Positions 44,516-53,349 of a DNA stretch of 64,000 bases are shown here, piece after piece (position 1 is the first letter of the stretch; each line of letters opens with the position of its first letter). The notes under the pieces are model-generated. The model worked only from the letters and a program-made list of their open reading frames with translations. It was not told the origin of the DNA and searched no databases. Location of the stretch: assembly GCA_049116495.1 (NCBI GenBank), contig JAGDYV010000020.1:1-64000 (forward strand), in the 5' to 3' direction. The DNA is from CAJQQK01 sp049116495 (GTDB lineage: Bacteria; Pseudomonadota; Alphaproteobacteria; Rhizobiales; Hyphomicrobiaceae). The position numbers were made by a program, and so were the translations under genes.

Positions 44516-44863
44516 ATGCAAACCAATTATGCCCTGGAGCTTAAAGTCGCCCGTCGCCTATCAGGTCTCAGCCAGTATGAGATCGCACATCTTCTCGGTG
44601 TCAGTCGTTCGCGTGTTTCCAAGCTAGAATGCGGCATTGCCCGGCCGACACCGGATGAACTGACCACCCTGTCGTTGATCTACTCGACCAGCTTCTTGAC
44701 CATGCGTGGTGCGGTCATGCCAACGATCCATGCAAATCTCGAAGAACGTCTGCACTCATTGCCGAACAAGGACAGCTATACGCAGGGAACGTCACCGAAA
44801 GCCGATACGCTCAATACCCTCACCGAACGCTTAGCAACTAAACGAAAGCTGTATGGCGCTTAG
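44516..44863 (+). CDS. XRE-type HTH transcriptional regulator
   Basis: A 115-residue protein with an N-terminal Cro/C1 helix-turn-helix: LELKVARRLSGLSQYEIAHLLGVSRSRVSKLECG, then a non-conserved tail. The start at 44516 (MQTNYALELK) is preferred over an upstream frame that lacks family sequence. It overlaps the next gene by 11 bases, so it heads an operon (44516-45466). It is the probable repressor/regulator of the element. Confidence 0.85.
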   Translation: MQTNYALELKVARRLSGLSQYEIAHLLGVSRSRVSKLECGIARPTPDELTTLSLIYSTSFLTMRGAVMPTIHANLEERLHSLPNKDSYTQGTSPKADTLNTLTERLATKRKLYGA

Positions 44864-45344
44864 AACAAACAATGTGTTGGCGCTCGCTGCCGCCAGCATC
44901 AAAGTCGGGCATGTGTTTCTGATTGACGGCACACCGTACGATTGGGGCAGTTCCCGTGACGCCAGTGACTCAGCCCTGCAAGCCTACGAGTACGCCGCCA
45001 AGAAGATCAAATACTACCGGCCGGAACTCATGGTCACGGAACTGGTGACCGGCAAATCAAAGAAGGGTCAGTACACCCGCAGCCTGATCAACCAGTTCAT
45101 GAAGGCTGCACAAGATAACGACGTACCGTGGCTGCTTACCACCCGCGAACAACACCACGCCAACAAGTTTCAAGAAGCGATCAAGCTGGTTGAACGCTTC
45201 CCGGAAATGAAATCTACCCTGCCACCGAAGCGCTACTGGTGGCAGACGGAAGACCAGCGCATGATTATTTTTGAGGCGACGGCTTTGGCTTTCACAGCAA
45301 TTGAGGAAACACAACGCAACAACGCTGAACAAGAGCAAGCATGA
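44853..45344 (+). CDS. hypothetical protein, possible RuvC/RNase H-like nuclease
   Basis: A 163-residue protein. The pattern VFLIDGTPYDWGSS early, then YYRPELMVTELVTGKSKKGQ, resembles the RNase H-like (RuvC-type) resolvase fold, with Asp in the first strand and Glu after a second strand. A late ALAFTAIEET helix fits too. Overlaps the HTH gene and may act in element recombination. Homology was judged by eye only. Confidence 0.55.
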   Translation: MALRTNNVLALAAASIKVGHVFLIDGTPYDWGSSRDASDSALQAYEYAAKKIKYYRPELMVTELVTGKSKKGQYTRSLINQFMKAAQDNDVPWLLTTREQHHANKFQEAIKLVERFPEMKSTLPPKRYWWQTEDQRMIIFEATALAFTAIEETQRNNAEQEQA

Positions 45345-45466
45345 TGGACCTGATCAAGATGGTGCAAGTATCGTGCGCGGGTGTTGAGCGCTCTTCTGCG
45401 CTATCGTTGACTGGCATAGTCCGTGCAAATTTGTGTGCTCACTGGCCAGATGATACATTACGCTGA
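45341..45466 (+). CDS. possible small protein overlapping previous stop
   Basis: A 41-residue frame (MMDLIKMVQVSCAGVERSSA...) starting at the ATGA overlap with the preceding gene's stop codon. The overlap suggests translational coupling, but nothing in the sequence is recognisable and the frame may be accidental. Confidence 0.25.
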   Translation: MMDLIKMVQVSCAGVERSSALSLTGIVRANLCAHWPDDTLR

Positions 45467-45517
45467 CCAAGTATTGCGTCCTAGAGTCGGTAACCTTTGA
45501 CGCAATACAGAGAACCC

Positions 45518-47158
45518 ATGAAAATCAAAACCATTCAGCTAAAGAACGGCTACAAACGGTTCCATGACATCACCATTGATCTTGGTGATGCACCACCACG
45601 CATTGTTGCTCTGGTTGGTCCCAACGGCTGTGGCAAAAGCAGCGTTTTTGACGGAATATTGTGGCTCGTGGGTTCGCAGCAACAGATTGGGCGGGACGGT
45701 CAGAAAAATGCCGACTTCCACTCCATGGATCAGGACAATAAGGTCCGACGAGAAGACGTTGTAGTTGAATTTGACGAAGGCGAATTCACCAAAGCATGGC
45801 AAAGGAAAGCTGAGACCGGCAAGCCAGGTACATTGTTCTCATTTCGGAGCTCGTATCGGTACAACACAGAGGTCAAAATCAAAGACATCAAAGCGAACTC
45901 AGACATAGCAGCAAACAATATTGGTGCGGCGAGTTCTGCAGCGATAGATGCCAAGATGGAAGACAGCTATCGTCGTTTGCAAGCAGAGTATAGACGTCTA
46001 GTAGATGAAGATGACCTGACTGGCAGCCAGTCGCGCAACAAATTGATTGGTGACCTCAACCAGTCATTGAAACGTTGCTTGGATCTTGAGATTACAAGTT
46101 TGGGCAACGTCGAAGGCAATCAAGGGACGCTCTACTTTTCAAAACCAGATCAAGGAAAGCCATTTGAGTTTAACGTCTTGTCATCAGGCGAGAAGGAAGT
46201 AGTGGACTTGCTGCTGGACCTATATCTGCGACGTCAGGAATACGATGAGACTGTTTTCATAATTGATGAGCCTGAGCTGCACATTTCAACAGCGATCCAG
46301 CGCAAGTTGATTGTCGAGATCAATCGACTTATCGGTCAGAAATGCCAGCTTTGGATTTCTACTCACAGCATCGGCTTGTTGCGAGCTTTACAGGAAGACC
46401 TGTCCGATGAGTGCGAAGTCATTTATTTCGATCCAGAAATGAATTTCGGTAGCGAACCGCAAATTCTCAAACCGATGCGAAAAAGCCAAGATAATTGGCG
46501 GAGGATTTTCGCCACAGCTCTTGACGACCTGGTTGAGCTGGTGAGTCCGAGGCGATTGATTTATTGCGAAGGGAAAGCAGAACCAAAGGGTGGTCGCGAA
46601 GCCGGGCTAGACGCGGACGTATACAATCAAATTTTCGGCGTTAGTCATGGTGACACGCAGTTTGTCTCAAGTGGCGGAGCCGACGAGTTGAGCCAACGGA
46701 GTGAAATTGCAATCAAGGTTCTGTCCAAGATATTTCCAGAGCTTGAAATTTGGGTGCTGGAGGATCGTGATTACGCATCTGGACACCCGACGACACAAGC
46801 TGACCGGGGCGAACGACTGACTATGATGGGCGAGCGTCACCGAGTCCTGGTGCGGCGGGAAATTGAAAACTACCTATATGACAAAGAAGTTCTCAGTGCT
46901 TATTGCGCCAGCAAGGACGTTGAGTTCGATCTGGCCGCCTATGACAATGAAGTTGGTAGTATAGAAGACCATCCCGTTAAAGATATGACGGGCAAGATTA
47001 AGAACTTCTGCAGCATCAAGGGCAGCGTTAAACCCGACCAGTTCAAGCGAGAACTAGCTAAGCATGTTGTGCCAGGTATGGCCGTGTATGAAGAACTCCA
47101 CTCGTGCATTTTTGGTGAGTTGTCGCAGCAAGCAAAGACTGAGGCCGCCGCCGACTAA
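45518..47158 (+). CDS. OLD-family-like ATPase with TOPRIM-type C-terminus
   Basis: A 546-residue protein starting at 45518 (MKIKTIQLKNGYKRF). Order: Walker A GPNGCGKSS at 34-42, an inserted helical region, ABC signature LSSGEKEVVDLLLD, Walker B VFIIDEPELHI, and His-switch LWISTHSIGLL. From about residue 340 follows LIYCEGKAEPKGG and WVLEDRDYASG, consistent with TOPRIM acidic residues. OLD-type proteins are ATP-regulated nucleases with known roles in phage defence. No partner of the Gabija (UvrD-like) or retron type lies next door, so it may act alone or with the membrane protein at 47293. Confidence 0.8.
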   Translation: MKIKTIQLKNGYKRFHDITIDLGDAPPRIVALVGPNGCGKSSVFDGILWLVGSQQQIGRDGQKNADFHSMDQDNKVRREDVVVEFDEGEFTKAWQRKAETGKPGTLFSFRSSYRYNTEVKIKDIKANSDIAANNIGAASSAAIDAKMEDSYRRLQAEYRRLVDEDDLTGSQSRNKLIGDLNQSLKRCLDLEITSLGNVEGNQGTLYFSKPDQGKPFEFNVLSSGEKEVVDLLLDLYLRRQEYDETVFIIDEPELHISTAIQRKLIVEINRLIGQKCQLWISTHSIGLLRALQEDLSDECEVIYFDPEMNFGSEPQILKPMRKSQDNWRRIFATALDDLVELVSPRRLIYCEGKAEPKGGREAGLDADVYNQIFGVSHGDTQFVSSGGADELSQRSEIAIKVLSKIFPELEIWVLEDRDYASGHPTTQADRGERLTMMGERHRVLVRREIENYLYDKEVLSAYCASKDVEFDLAAYDNEVGSIEDHPVKDMTGKIKNFCSIKGSVKPDQFKRELAKHVVPGMAVYEELHSCIFGELSQQAKTEAAAD

Positions 47159-47292
47159 TTGATCGGTAGTCCATATAGCCGCATAAAATCCGACATTGAG
47201 ATAGTGATCCCAGATTCAACTATTGCACAGCACAGTGCTCGCCGTTAGCATTTTGTTAAGTATATTTGATGTGCGTAGTTGGGGGCGCAGGG

Positions 47293-48438
47293 ATGGACTT
47301 TAGTGAGTGGCTTGGGTTGTTGGCCGATCCGGAGGTTCGAGAGGGTATCGCTACAGCACTCGAAAAGACCAAGGCGTTTCTTCAACCCGTGCTCGGTCCC
47401 TGGGGTGACTTGATCAAAACCCTCGGCGGCATCCTCGCTCCGTTTATTACGATCTTAGCCGGTGGATACGCCATCGTGCATAAACGTCGCTATGCCGAAC
47501 GGAACCTGCCCACGAGACTTCAAGAATATCAAAATCGACGACAGTCCCAAGTAGCTCAAGGACGTGAGACGCTTAGGTTAGCGGCGTTACTGCCTTCATC
47601 AGATCGGCAAATCAACGAGCCAATCTATCGAAAGTCACATCTGAAACACGCTATTCGCCGCTACGGAGTTGCAAAACCACGGTCACTATTATCGTTCCTT
47701 GCTTATCCCTTCCGTTCAACAACGCGGAAAGCAGAAGCCAATATCACCGTTGCTATCACTGAGCTGCAAAATCAGATCAAGCAGCAAGCGGAAATAGATC
47801 AGGATCGACGTGATCGCTTGAGCATTGCACTGCTCATTGAAGGAGCGCAGCTGGCATCGGATGCTGCGAAGGCAGCCGATGATGAACAACGTAGACTGAA
47901 CCTTGAAGCGAAGAATCGATTCTCGCAGGCTGTTGAGATCAATCCCACAGATCTGGAAGCAGAGCTGTATCTAGCGCAACAACTGGCCGTTCTGGGTGAC
48001 AATGACGTTGCTTTGGAGCGATACAAGAACCTAGTCCAATCAGCCATCGGAAAGAGCCAATTAGACATAGCGGCTGAGGCAGAAAAGGGCGCGGCCTTGC
48101 TGCATGAGTTGAAGGGTGCGACCGGCAATGCCAAAGACGCAATTGAAAGAGGGATCGACCACCTACAAGCGCATGAACATGATACGGAGCGCCTCGCTGA
48201 CTTCCACGAGTTGGCAGCACGAATGCACGGAGGGCTCGGGAACAACATTCGGCAAAGCGAAAGACTGACGGAAGCGGAACGGCTATATCGCGTGCTAGGA
48301 GAAAGAAAGTATCCTAGCCAGATTAGGCGAATTGAAGATGAACTGAGGACCTTGCGACAAGCCAACCACAGTCCGCCACAACCGACCGTACCCGCAAACT
48401 ATAGCGATACTGAAGCAGGCAATCCGAAGACAACCTGA
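47293..48438 (+). CDS. membrane-anchored hypothetical protein with TPR-like helices
   Basis: A 381-residue protein; start at 47293 (MDFSEWLGLLADPE) is chosen since purines precede it. One hydrophobic segment (GILAPFITILAGGYAIVHK) near residue 50 would anchor it. The rest is long charged helices, with an ALFLxA-type TPR-like stretch (NRFSQAVEINPTDLEAELYLA; ALERYKNLV). Function unknown. It follows the OLD-like gene by about 130 bases and may share its operon; a membrane effector or scaffold is a guess. Confidence 0.65.
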   Translation: MDFSEWLGLLADPEVREGIATALEKTKAFLQPVLGPWGDLIKTLGGILAPFITILAGGYAIVHKRRYAERNLPTRLQEYQNRRQSQVAQGRETLRLAALLPSSDRQINEPIYRKSHLKHAIRRYGVAKPRSLLSFLAYPFRSTTRKAEANITVAITELQNQIKQQAEIDQDRRDRLSIALLIEGAQLASDAAKAADDEQRRLNLEAKNRFSQAVEINPTDLEAELYLAQQLAVLGDNDVALERYKNLVQSAIGKSQLDIAAEAEKGAALLHELKGATGNAKDAIERGIDHLQAHEHDTERLADFHELAARMHGGLGNNIRQSERLTEAERLYRVLGERKYPSQIRRIEDELRTLRQANHSPPQPTVPANYSDTEAGNPKTT

Positions 48439-48680
48439 CAAAAGAAGCCGAGCAAATAGGCGGAGATGGTAGCCACCAGATTATGTGGCAGAGCTTCAGC
48501 TGCAATCATTCCCCAATGCACTGGCGTCTCAATTCCCGAACCAATAGTGGCTGTCCGCACTGTGTTGATGGACATGACTGTCAAAGCAACAAAGCAGGGC
48601 AGCATGACCCACCACGACACGCCAAAGAAAGCCAGAAACGCCGTTGTGCAAACGACAAGATAAGCGCCCATCATCCCCAC
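48399..48680 (-). CDS. small hydrophobic membrane protein
   Basis: A 93-residue protein with about three hydrophobic stretches (AYLVVCTTAFLAFFGVSWWV; MIAAEALPHNLVATISAYLLGFFCQVVFG). No family recognised. Its 3' end overlaps the end of the TPR-like gene by 40 bases on the other strand. A hydrophobic reading on the complement of a real gene is possible, but most of it lies outside that gene. Confidence 0.5.
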   Translation of the reverse strand: MGMMGAYLVVCTTAFLAFFGVSWWVMLPCFVALTVMSINTVRTATIGSGIETPVHWGMIAAEALPHNLVATISAYLLGFFCQVVFGLPASVSL

Positions 48681-48799
48681 TCCATCAATGTGATGGAGCT
48701 AATTCATGATTCGTGTCGAATTGAGGATTGTTCTTCAGAGTTTTCCCGAAGAAAGCGTAGGATAGAAGCGTTACTGCAAGACAAGCCACAAGCGGTCGC

Positions 48800-49657
48800 T
48801 CACTTCGAAGAGGCGTCACCGATTTGCGCGATGATCGGTCTAGCTTCAAAGACTGTCAGTTTTTTGGTGTGCCCGTTAACGTCTTCAACGGTGTCGTAGA
48901 CTAGTGCAACCCTGGAACTCATTTCGTCACCCAGGCGACGTGAGATGGCGTAGTTACTCATGCTCTGCGTCAGGAGTTGGATCGTTTGAGCGTCAGCGTC
49001 ACGATCGAGCTCAAAGAAAATGGTGCGGCCTTCTTCGAAGTCAAACACACGCCCATTCCCTGTATTCGCATTAAAAGACGCAACGCTGAATTCACGGACC
49101 CGAACGGTGTCGTCGGTGACAGATGTGTTCAGATGGCTCTTGGTACGACTATCGAAGACGATGTTGTTGTGGCTGCCAATAATCGTGATTGAACCCGCAC
49201 CGTTCCCGATAATTCTATGGGATTCTCGCAGTGCTGGCTCGATGGCATCTCCCAGAGCTGCCAAGTCGCCCGGATTGAGTGATTCTGACTGTTCGAGAGC
49301 TTCAATGCCGGAATCTCCAGCGCGTCCGACTGCGCGATTTATTACGGTGTAGACGAACTGCTTCACAAAATCTGCCGTTATGTTGATGCCGACAGCCTGA
49401 CCTAGAGAACCGAGTAGAGCAGCGTTCATTACAAATTGATATACCGCCTCATAGCTACCTTCTCTTTGGGTGGTGAGGTTCAGTTGGAAATATCGAGCGC
49501 TCACGTTCTTCTTCTGCACCCGCATACCTTCCAAGTAGGCAGCTGGAATCGAAATAGCACGTGCAATGTTTGCTATGGCTAGTCCTGCCTCATAGGCAGG
49601 CAGCACATGATCCTTGGCCAGTTGACCGTCGAATTTGACGACAATATCGCTTTTCAT
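48800..49657 (-). CDS. hypothetical protein
   Basis: A 285-residue protein beginning MKSDIVVKFDGQLAKDHVLP, followed by AYEAGLAIANIARAISIPAA and EGSYEAVYQFVMNAALLGSL. The second half is beta-rich (SITIIGSHNNIVFDS; GRTIFFELDRDADAQTIQLL). I recall similar proteins scattered in phages and islands but cannot name a function. A C-terminal beta domain could bind nucleic acid or ligand; this is speculation. Confidence 0.6.
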   Translation of the reverse strand: MKSDIVVKFDGQLAKDHVLPAYEAGLAIANIARAISIPAAYLEGMRVQKKNVSARYFQLNLTTQREGSYEAVYQFVMNAALLGSLGQAVGINITADFVKQFVYTVINRAVGRAGDSGIEALEQSESLNPGDLAALGDAIEPALRESHRIIGNGAGSITIIGSHNNIVFDSRTKSHLNTSVTDDTVRVREFSVASFNANTGNGRVFDFEEGRTIFFELDRDADAQTIQLLTQSMSNYAISRRLGDEMSSRVALVYDTVEDVNGHTKKLTVFEARPIIAQIGDASSK

Positions 49658-49943
49658 AACATCCTGGAACGTTGTTAGTGATTTTCCAAAAGTGTGGGCG
49701 ACTTACAGAGCAGAGAGGCAGAATCGACGCAATCCGATTACGTCTGCGCTCCACAAAGAAACAACAACTCATCTCTGAGGAAAGAACAAGGCGTGCAACA
49801 TGTAATCGTCATTGGCTTTCGTTCATGGCTGTGTTGCTAAACCACTGAAACAGATTCAGAAATCACCGATTTGCAGGCATTGTGGAATAGGGATACAGCA
49901 CCCCCAGCCGTATCCCTGTTTGAAGGGCTGCTCATAGCAGCAC
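49658..49943. terminator. non-coding region with terminator hairpins after the integrase
   Basis: Two perfect hairpins lie downstream of the minus-strand integrase: 49927-49941 (6-bp stem, 3-base loop) and 49889-49917 (8-bp stem). Together they probably end integrase transcription. The rest of the interval holds no gene and should contain the promoter of the minus-strand gene at 48800. Confidence 0.55.
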
Positions 49944-51065
49944 CTAGACTTGGTTCTGTTTGGTGATGAGGCCCACCAAGAAGCGTTCGTGCTGTGTGAC
50001 CACCTCCCGCATCTCCTCCTGATACGAATACCGGTTGTATACAGCAGCCACACCAGTGATCGTGCCACTGGCGTGATTGAGCAGCTTCTCAGTCACATGA
50101 ATCGGCACACCCAACCGCGCCAGGTTGGAGCTGTATGTCCGACGTAGGTCATGCAGCGTGTATGGCGGTAGTTTAAGTGGCGCATCAAACTGCGCTTTAG
50201 CTTTGCCCCAGCCGTTGAAGGTTTTGCTCTCGTCATACCGAGACGGAAACAGCAGATCGCCGGTGTTTGGCAGATCATCAATTAACTGCAAGGCATGTTG
50301 TTCAAGCGGCAACCGATGCTCCCGCTTGTTCTTGGTAAAGCCAGTCGGGAAGGTGATGGCGTTGTCAGCAATCCAGCTTCGTCTAAGGGCAGCAATCTCA
50401 CCCCGGCGCTGTCCAGTCAGGATCAACAGTTGAATGATGCTGCCGTACGGGTAGCTGACCTCTTCAGCTCGTTGCCATACAGTAATGAGTTCTTGGTCAG
50501 TTAGTATCCGATCCCGCGACTGCTTCTTGAAGGTCAGAGCGGGCATGGGTGAGCGTTCCAGGATATTTCGCTTCACACACCAATTCATCATGGTACGCAA
50601 GGCAACGAAGGCGTGCTCTTGTTCTGATGGGGTGTCTCGCAGTGGCTCCAGCACCGCCATGATGTCGGGAGCGGTGACATCATGGAGGTCTGCCTCGAAG
50701 TTGAAATGCAGGTTCAGTTGTCGGCGGTAGTCTTTGACGGTCCGGGGTTTGTTGCGGGTAGCAGCGTCATGCAGAAACTTCTCCCGAGCTTCAAAGAAGG
50801 TGATGCTAATCCTTGGTTGCTTGCCGGTTGACTGATTTTCTTCAGCCTGTACCCGCTTAGCCTCTTTTCTCGCGTCGGCGAGGGAGACGTCTGGATAACG
50901 TCCGAGTGTCTTGAGCTGTCTACGCCTCCCAAACATAACGACAAATGACTTGCTGCCACCTTGAGAGACCCGCACGCCAAAACCACGGTTAGTCTCATCA
51001 AAGTATGTTTTCTGACCCTTTTCAGGGGCACGTAATTTTCGTATCAGGAGATCCGTTAGTCGCAT
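49944..51065 (-). CDS. tyrosine-type integrase (P4-like, DUF4102 N-terminus)
   Basis: Site-specific recombinase of 373 residues from the ATG at 51065 (MRLTDLLIRKLRAPEKG). The DUF4102-type arm-binding domain (TYFDETNRGFGVRVSQGG) is N-terminal, a SAM-like core-binding domain follows, and the catalytic part has LLILTGQRRGEIAALR (Arg), LHDLRRTYSSNLARLG (HxxR) and the nucleophile Tyr in VYNRYSY. It lies 130 bases from the right att repeat and reads into the element. It is responsible for integration at the tRNA-Thr gene. Confidence 0.95.
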   Translation of the reverse strand: MRLTDLLIRKLRAPEKGQKTYFDETNRGFGVRVSQGGSKSFVVMFGRRRQLKTLGRYPDVSLADARKEAKRVQAEENQSTGKQPRISITFFEAREKFLHDAATRNKPRTVKDYRRQLNLHFNFEADLHDVTAPDIMAVLEPLRDTPSEQEHAFVALRTMMNWCVKRNILERSPMPALTFKKQSRDRILTDQELITVWQRAEEVSYPYGSIIQLLILTGQRRGEIAALRRSWIADNAITFPTGFTKNKREHRLPLEQHALQLIDDLPNTGDLLFPSRYDESKTFNGWGKAKAQFDAPLKLPPYTLHDLRRTYSSNLARLGVPIHVTEKLLNHASGTITGVAAVYNRYSYQEEMREVVTQHERFLVGLITKQNQV

Positions 51066-51194
51066 CTTAGTCACGCAAATCATGTGAGTATGGGTGAGAT
51101 GCTAGGTTGATCAATGCGTAATAAATGTCAATGATTTCAGGTAATTATTTTGGAGATGTGCTGCAGTGAAAAGTGATGAGAAGTCAATTATTCG

Positions 51195-51241
51195 GATTTG
51201 TAATCAGTAGGTCGGGGGTTCGAATCCCTCAGCCGGCACCA
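51195..51241 (+). repeat. attR, 47-bp direct repeat of tRNA-Thr 3' end
   Basis: Identical over 47 bases to 37213-37259; flanking bases differ on both sides. It carries only the 3' part of the tRNA and is not a functional tRNA gene. It marks the right boundary of the element. Confidence 0.93.
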
Positions 51242-51501
51242 GGGATTTCAATGAGTTACGGGTTTTCTCAGCTTGCCCTCCCGAAAAAAGGTAGCACATA
51301 GGTAGCAGAATTCGCTTTGCTAGGTGATGTGCTGCGAACCTGCTGCAATGTGCGCCATCTGCCGAAAACCAACATCTCTGGCCTGGCCACCTGAACGGGG
51401 AAGGCTGTCGGTGCGTCTGACTTGGTCAAGACACCGTACTTTCGCACTGCACCATCGCATATACAGGACGACCGAGCTTCCTCATGGCCGCCCGGTATTC
51501 T

Positions 51502-52248
51502 CTAAGTGGGCGTGTTGGCCTTCAGGAACGACCGCAAGTGTCGAACTGCCATATCGACACGATCTTGGGGCTCTTTCCAGGGGAAGAAGGTCATTTGCGC
51601 GTTCGGCGCGAGCAAAGCCGACTCCTCGGCGACTGCGTAGGGATGGGAATCGGTATCGTCGGGCATCACGAGCACCGGTGTCGTGCAACTACGCACGAAC
51701 TCTCGCTTGACGCTGAAAACAAAGTCCGGATTGCCGTACATTTTTTCTAGGAAGGCGCTGCACATGTCCATCGTGACGTCTGAGCGGGCTTTACACAGCT
51801 CGGGCGCCCATTGCTTCATGTTGTTTTGATAAAAGCGATCAGGTTCTTCCGGGCGGAAACCACTTGGCGTTGCCGGGACGGCCGCAATCACACGCTCGGG
51901 CGCCCGCTTCAGCAAGTTCCAAATGAACGGACCGCCGATGCAAAAACCCAGCACCAAGAACTTGTCGATCCCTAAATGATCCATCAATCGGAGTTGATCA
52001 TCCGTATGTGAGTCCCAAGGTCGATCCACTTCAAGCAGACCAGTTGACTCGCTGCCGTTCGCATTTCTGATGTCCATAGCGATGCAATGGTATTCGTCGC
52101 ACAGAACCTCCATCGGATTGAACGGCGTGCGCGTGGAGAGGTACGGGATCCGCGCATTCAAACCACCGCCAGGGATAACCAACAGCGGAAATCCGCTCCC
52201 TGCTTCCTCGTAGTAGATTTTGACGGAACCGTTCTTGAAGATCGCCAT
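51502..52248 (-). CDS. alpha/beta hydrolase-fold protein with Cys at the nucleophile position
   Basis: A 248-residue alpha/beta hydrolase-fold protein, start at 52248 (MAIFKNGSVKIYYEE) with aaaggtg upstream. The oxyanion region is LLVIPGGGLNARIPY. At the nucleophile elbow the sequence is VLGFCIGGPF, i.e. Cys103 instead of Ser. No canonical catalytic His is evident near the C-terminus (FFPWKEPQDRVD). It may be a thiol hydrolase like dienelactone hydrolase, or a non-catalytic binder. Start of the chromosomal sequence to the right of the element. Confidence 0.8.
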   Translation of the reverse strand: MAIFKNGSVKIYYEEAGSGFPLLVIPGGGLNARIPYLSTRTPFNPMEVLCDEYHCIAMDIRNANGSESTGLLEVDRPWDSHTDDQLRLMDHLGIDKFLVLGFCIGGPFIWNLLKRAPERVIAAVPATPSGFRPEEPDRFYQNNMKQWAPELCKARSDVTMDMCSAFLEKMYGNPDFVFSVKREFVRSCTTPVLVMPDDTDSHPYAVAEESALLAPNAQMTFFPWKEPQDRVDMAVRHLRSFLKANTPT

Positions 52249-52298
52249 GAGAAACACCTTTGGTAAAACAAGATAGATTTACGGCAGCAGCCCGATGC

Positions 52299-52427
52299 CT
52301 AACCTAACATCACGACGACGGCGACGATTGCAGCCAATAGTGGGATGCCGATGAAAATGCCGGCCTTGATCGCCATGAAGCGAATGGCTCGGGCGGTGTC
52401 ATCGCCTTGTTTTGGTCTCGAGCTCAT
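52299..52427 (-). CDS. small membrane protein (42 residues)
   Basis: A short gene starting MSSRPKQGDDTARAIRFMAI, continuing as a single hydrophobic helix (FIGIPLLAAIVAVVVMLG) and ending in TAG. A basic, polar N-terminus followed by a transmembrane helix is a convincing small-protein layout. It is upstream of and parallel to the hydrolase gene at 51502. Function unknown. Confidence 0.6.
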   Translation of the reverse strand: MSSRPKQGDDTARAIRFMAIKAGIFIGIPLLAAIVAVVVMLG

Positions 52428-52588
52428 TGAATTACCCCATTCATTTGCCTGTGAATCAGCCGCCAGCCCCGACTAGCGCGACAATTGCTCCCGGGCCTTT
52501 GGCAACAATACAGTGCTCCATACCTTTTTGGGCCACGCTACAAAGAACACACCGTATCCTTCTCGCAAATGCGCGTTGGGCAAAGATC

Positions 52589-53310
52589 TTGAAAACCATT
52601 CTCATCGCCGCTGGCGGTTCAGGAGGCGGTGATGCATTGGCAGTCGCCTTGAGCAATCGCGGCTGCAACGTGATTGTTACAGGGCGGCGCAAGAATGTGT
52701 TGGAGTACGTTGCAAGAACCTCACCTCATATGTCGCCGATGTCACAAGTGAGAGCAACCAAATTGCACTTGCCGAGGCGCTCGCCAACCTGCCGAGACCT
52801 CGTGGTCTCTTTCACACGGAGCTGGTTACTTTCAGCTCGGCAAGCTTGATCGCCTCGCCGCCAATGACTGGGGAAATTTCTTTGATACGAATGTGACGGC
52901 GCGCTGGGCTTTGTCTCGACTGTGCGCATCACACCTCGATGGCAGACGCATCCAATTTGTCGGATCAGATTCTGATGCAAACCCGCGAGTGGGTGCTGCC
53001 GCCTATTCGATCGCCCAGTCGGCATCTGAAACCCTACGACGCGCATAGCAGGCGGAATGGACAGGTCACGATATCGCGATTACTGGCTGCAAGCCGGGCC
53101 TTGTTGACACTGATCTGGTGCAGGGGTTCCTCGCGCAGTCGGAGCGCGATTTTCGTCTCGCACCGCCTATCAGGCTTACATTGATCGCGGCGAAATCACC
53201 ACGCCTGAAACGGTTGCATTCTTCGCAGCATGGCAGCTTCTTGATCTGGAGGTTGCTCGATATTCGGGCACGGACTGGGATATTCGCAACCCCTACCATC
53301 ACCCAGAATG
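52589..53310 (+). pseudogene. decayed short-chain dehydrogenase gene
   Basis: Segments in different frames together spell a short-chain dehydrogenase. They include KTILIAAGGSGGGDALAVAL (Rossmann start), KNLTSYVADVTSESNQIALA, LAANDWGNFFDTNVTARWAL, VGAAAYSIAQSASETLRR, ITGCKPGLVDTDLVQGF and a closing LDLEVARYSGTDWDIRNP. At least three frameshifts and one in-frame TAG (near 53047) interrupt it. The gene is clearly non-functional. Confidence 0.85.
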
Positions 53311-53349
53311 GCTCGACGGTCAGCTCTATCCAGGAGTGTCGTAACGCGA

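Larger units (their letters stand above)
37213..51241. mobile_element. 14-kb integrative element in tRNA-Thr
   Basis: An element of about 13,980 bases bounded by perfect 47-bp repeats (37213-37259 and 51195-51241), the left one forming the 3' end of the tRNA-Thr gene. A P4-type tyrosine integrase (49944-51065) lies beside the right repeat. Inside are a large serine recombinase, a TraD/HerA-like ATPase, an XRE-type regulator, several unknown genes and likely cargo (ADP-ribosyltransferase-like protein, OLD-type nuclease). Codon and base composition look less GC-rich than the flanks. No relaxase, replication initiator or capsid gene was found, so it is more likely a mobilisable island or satellite than a full conjugative element. 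Confidence 0.9.
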
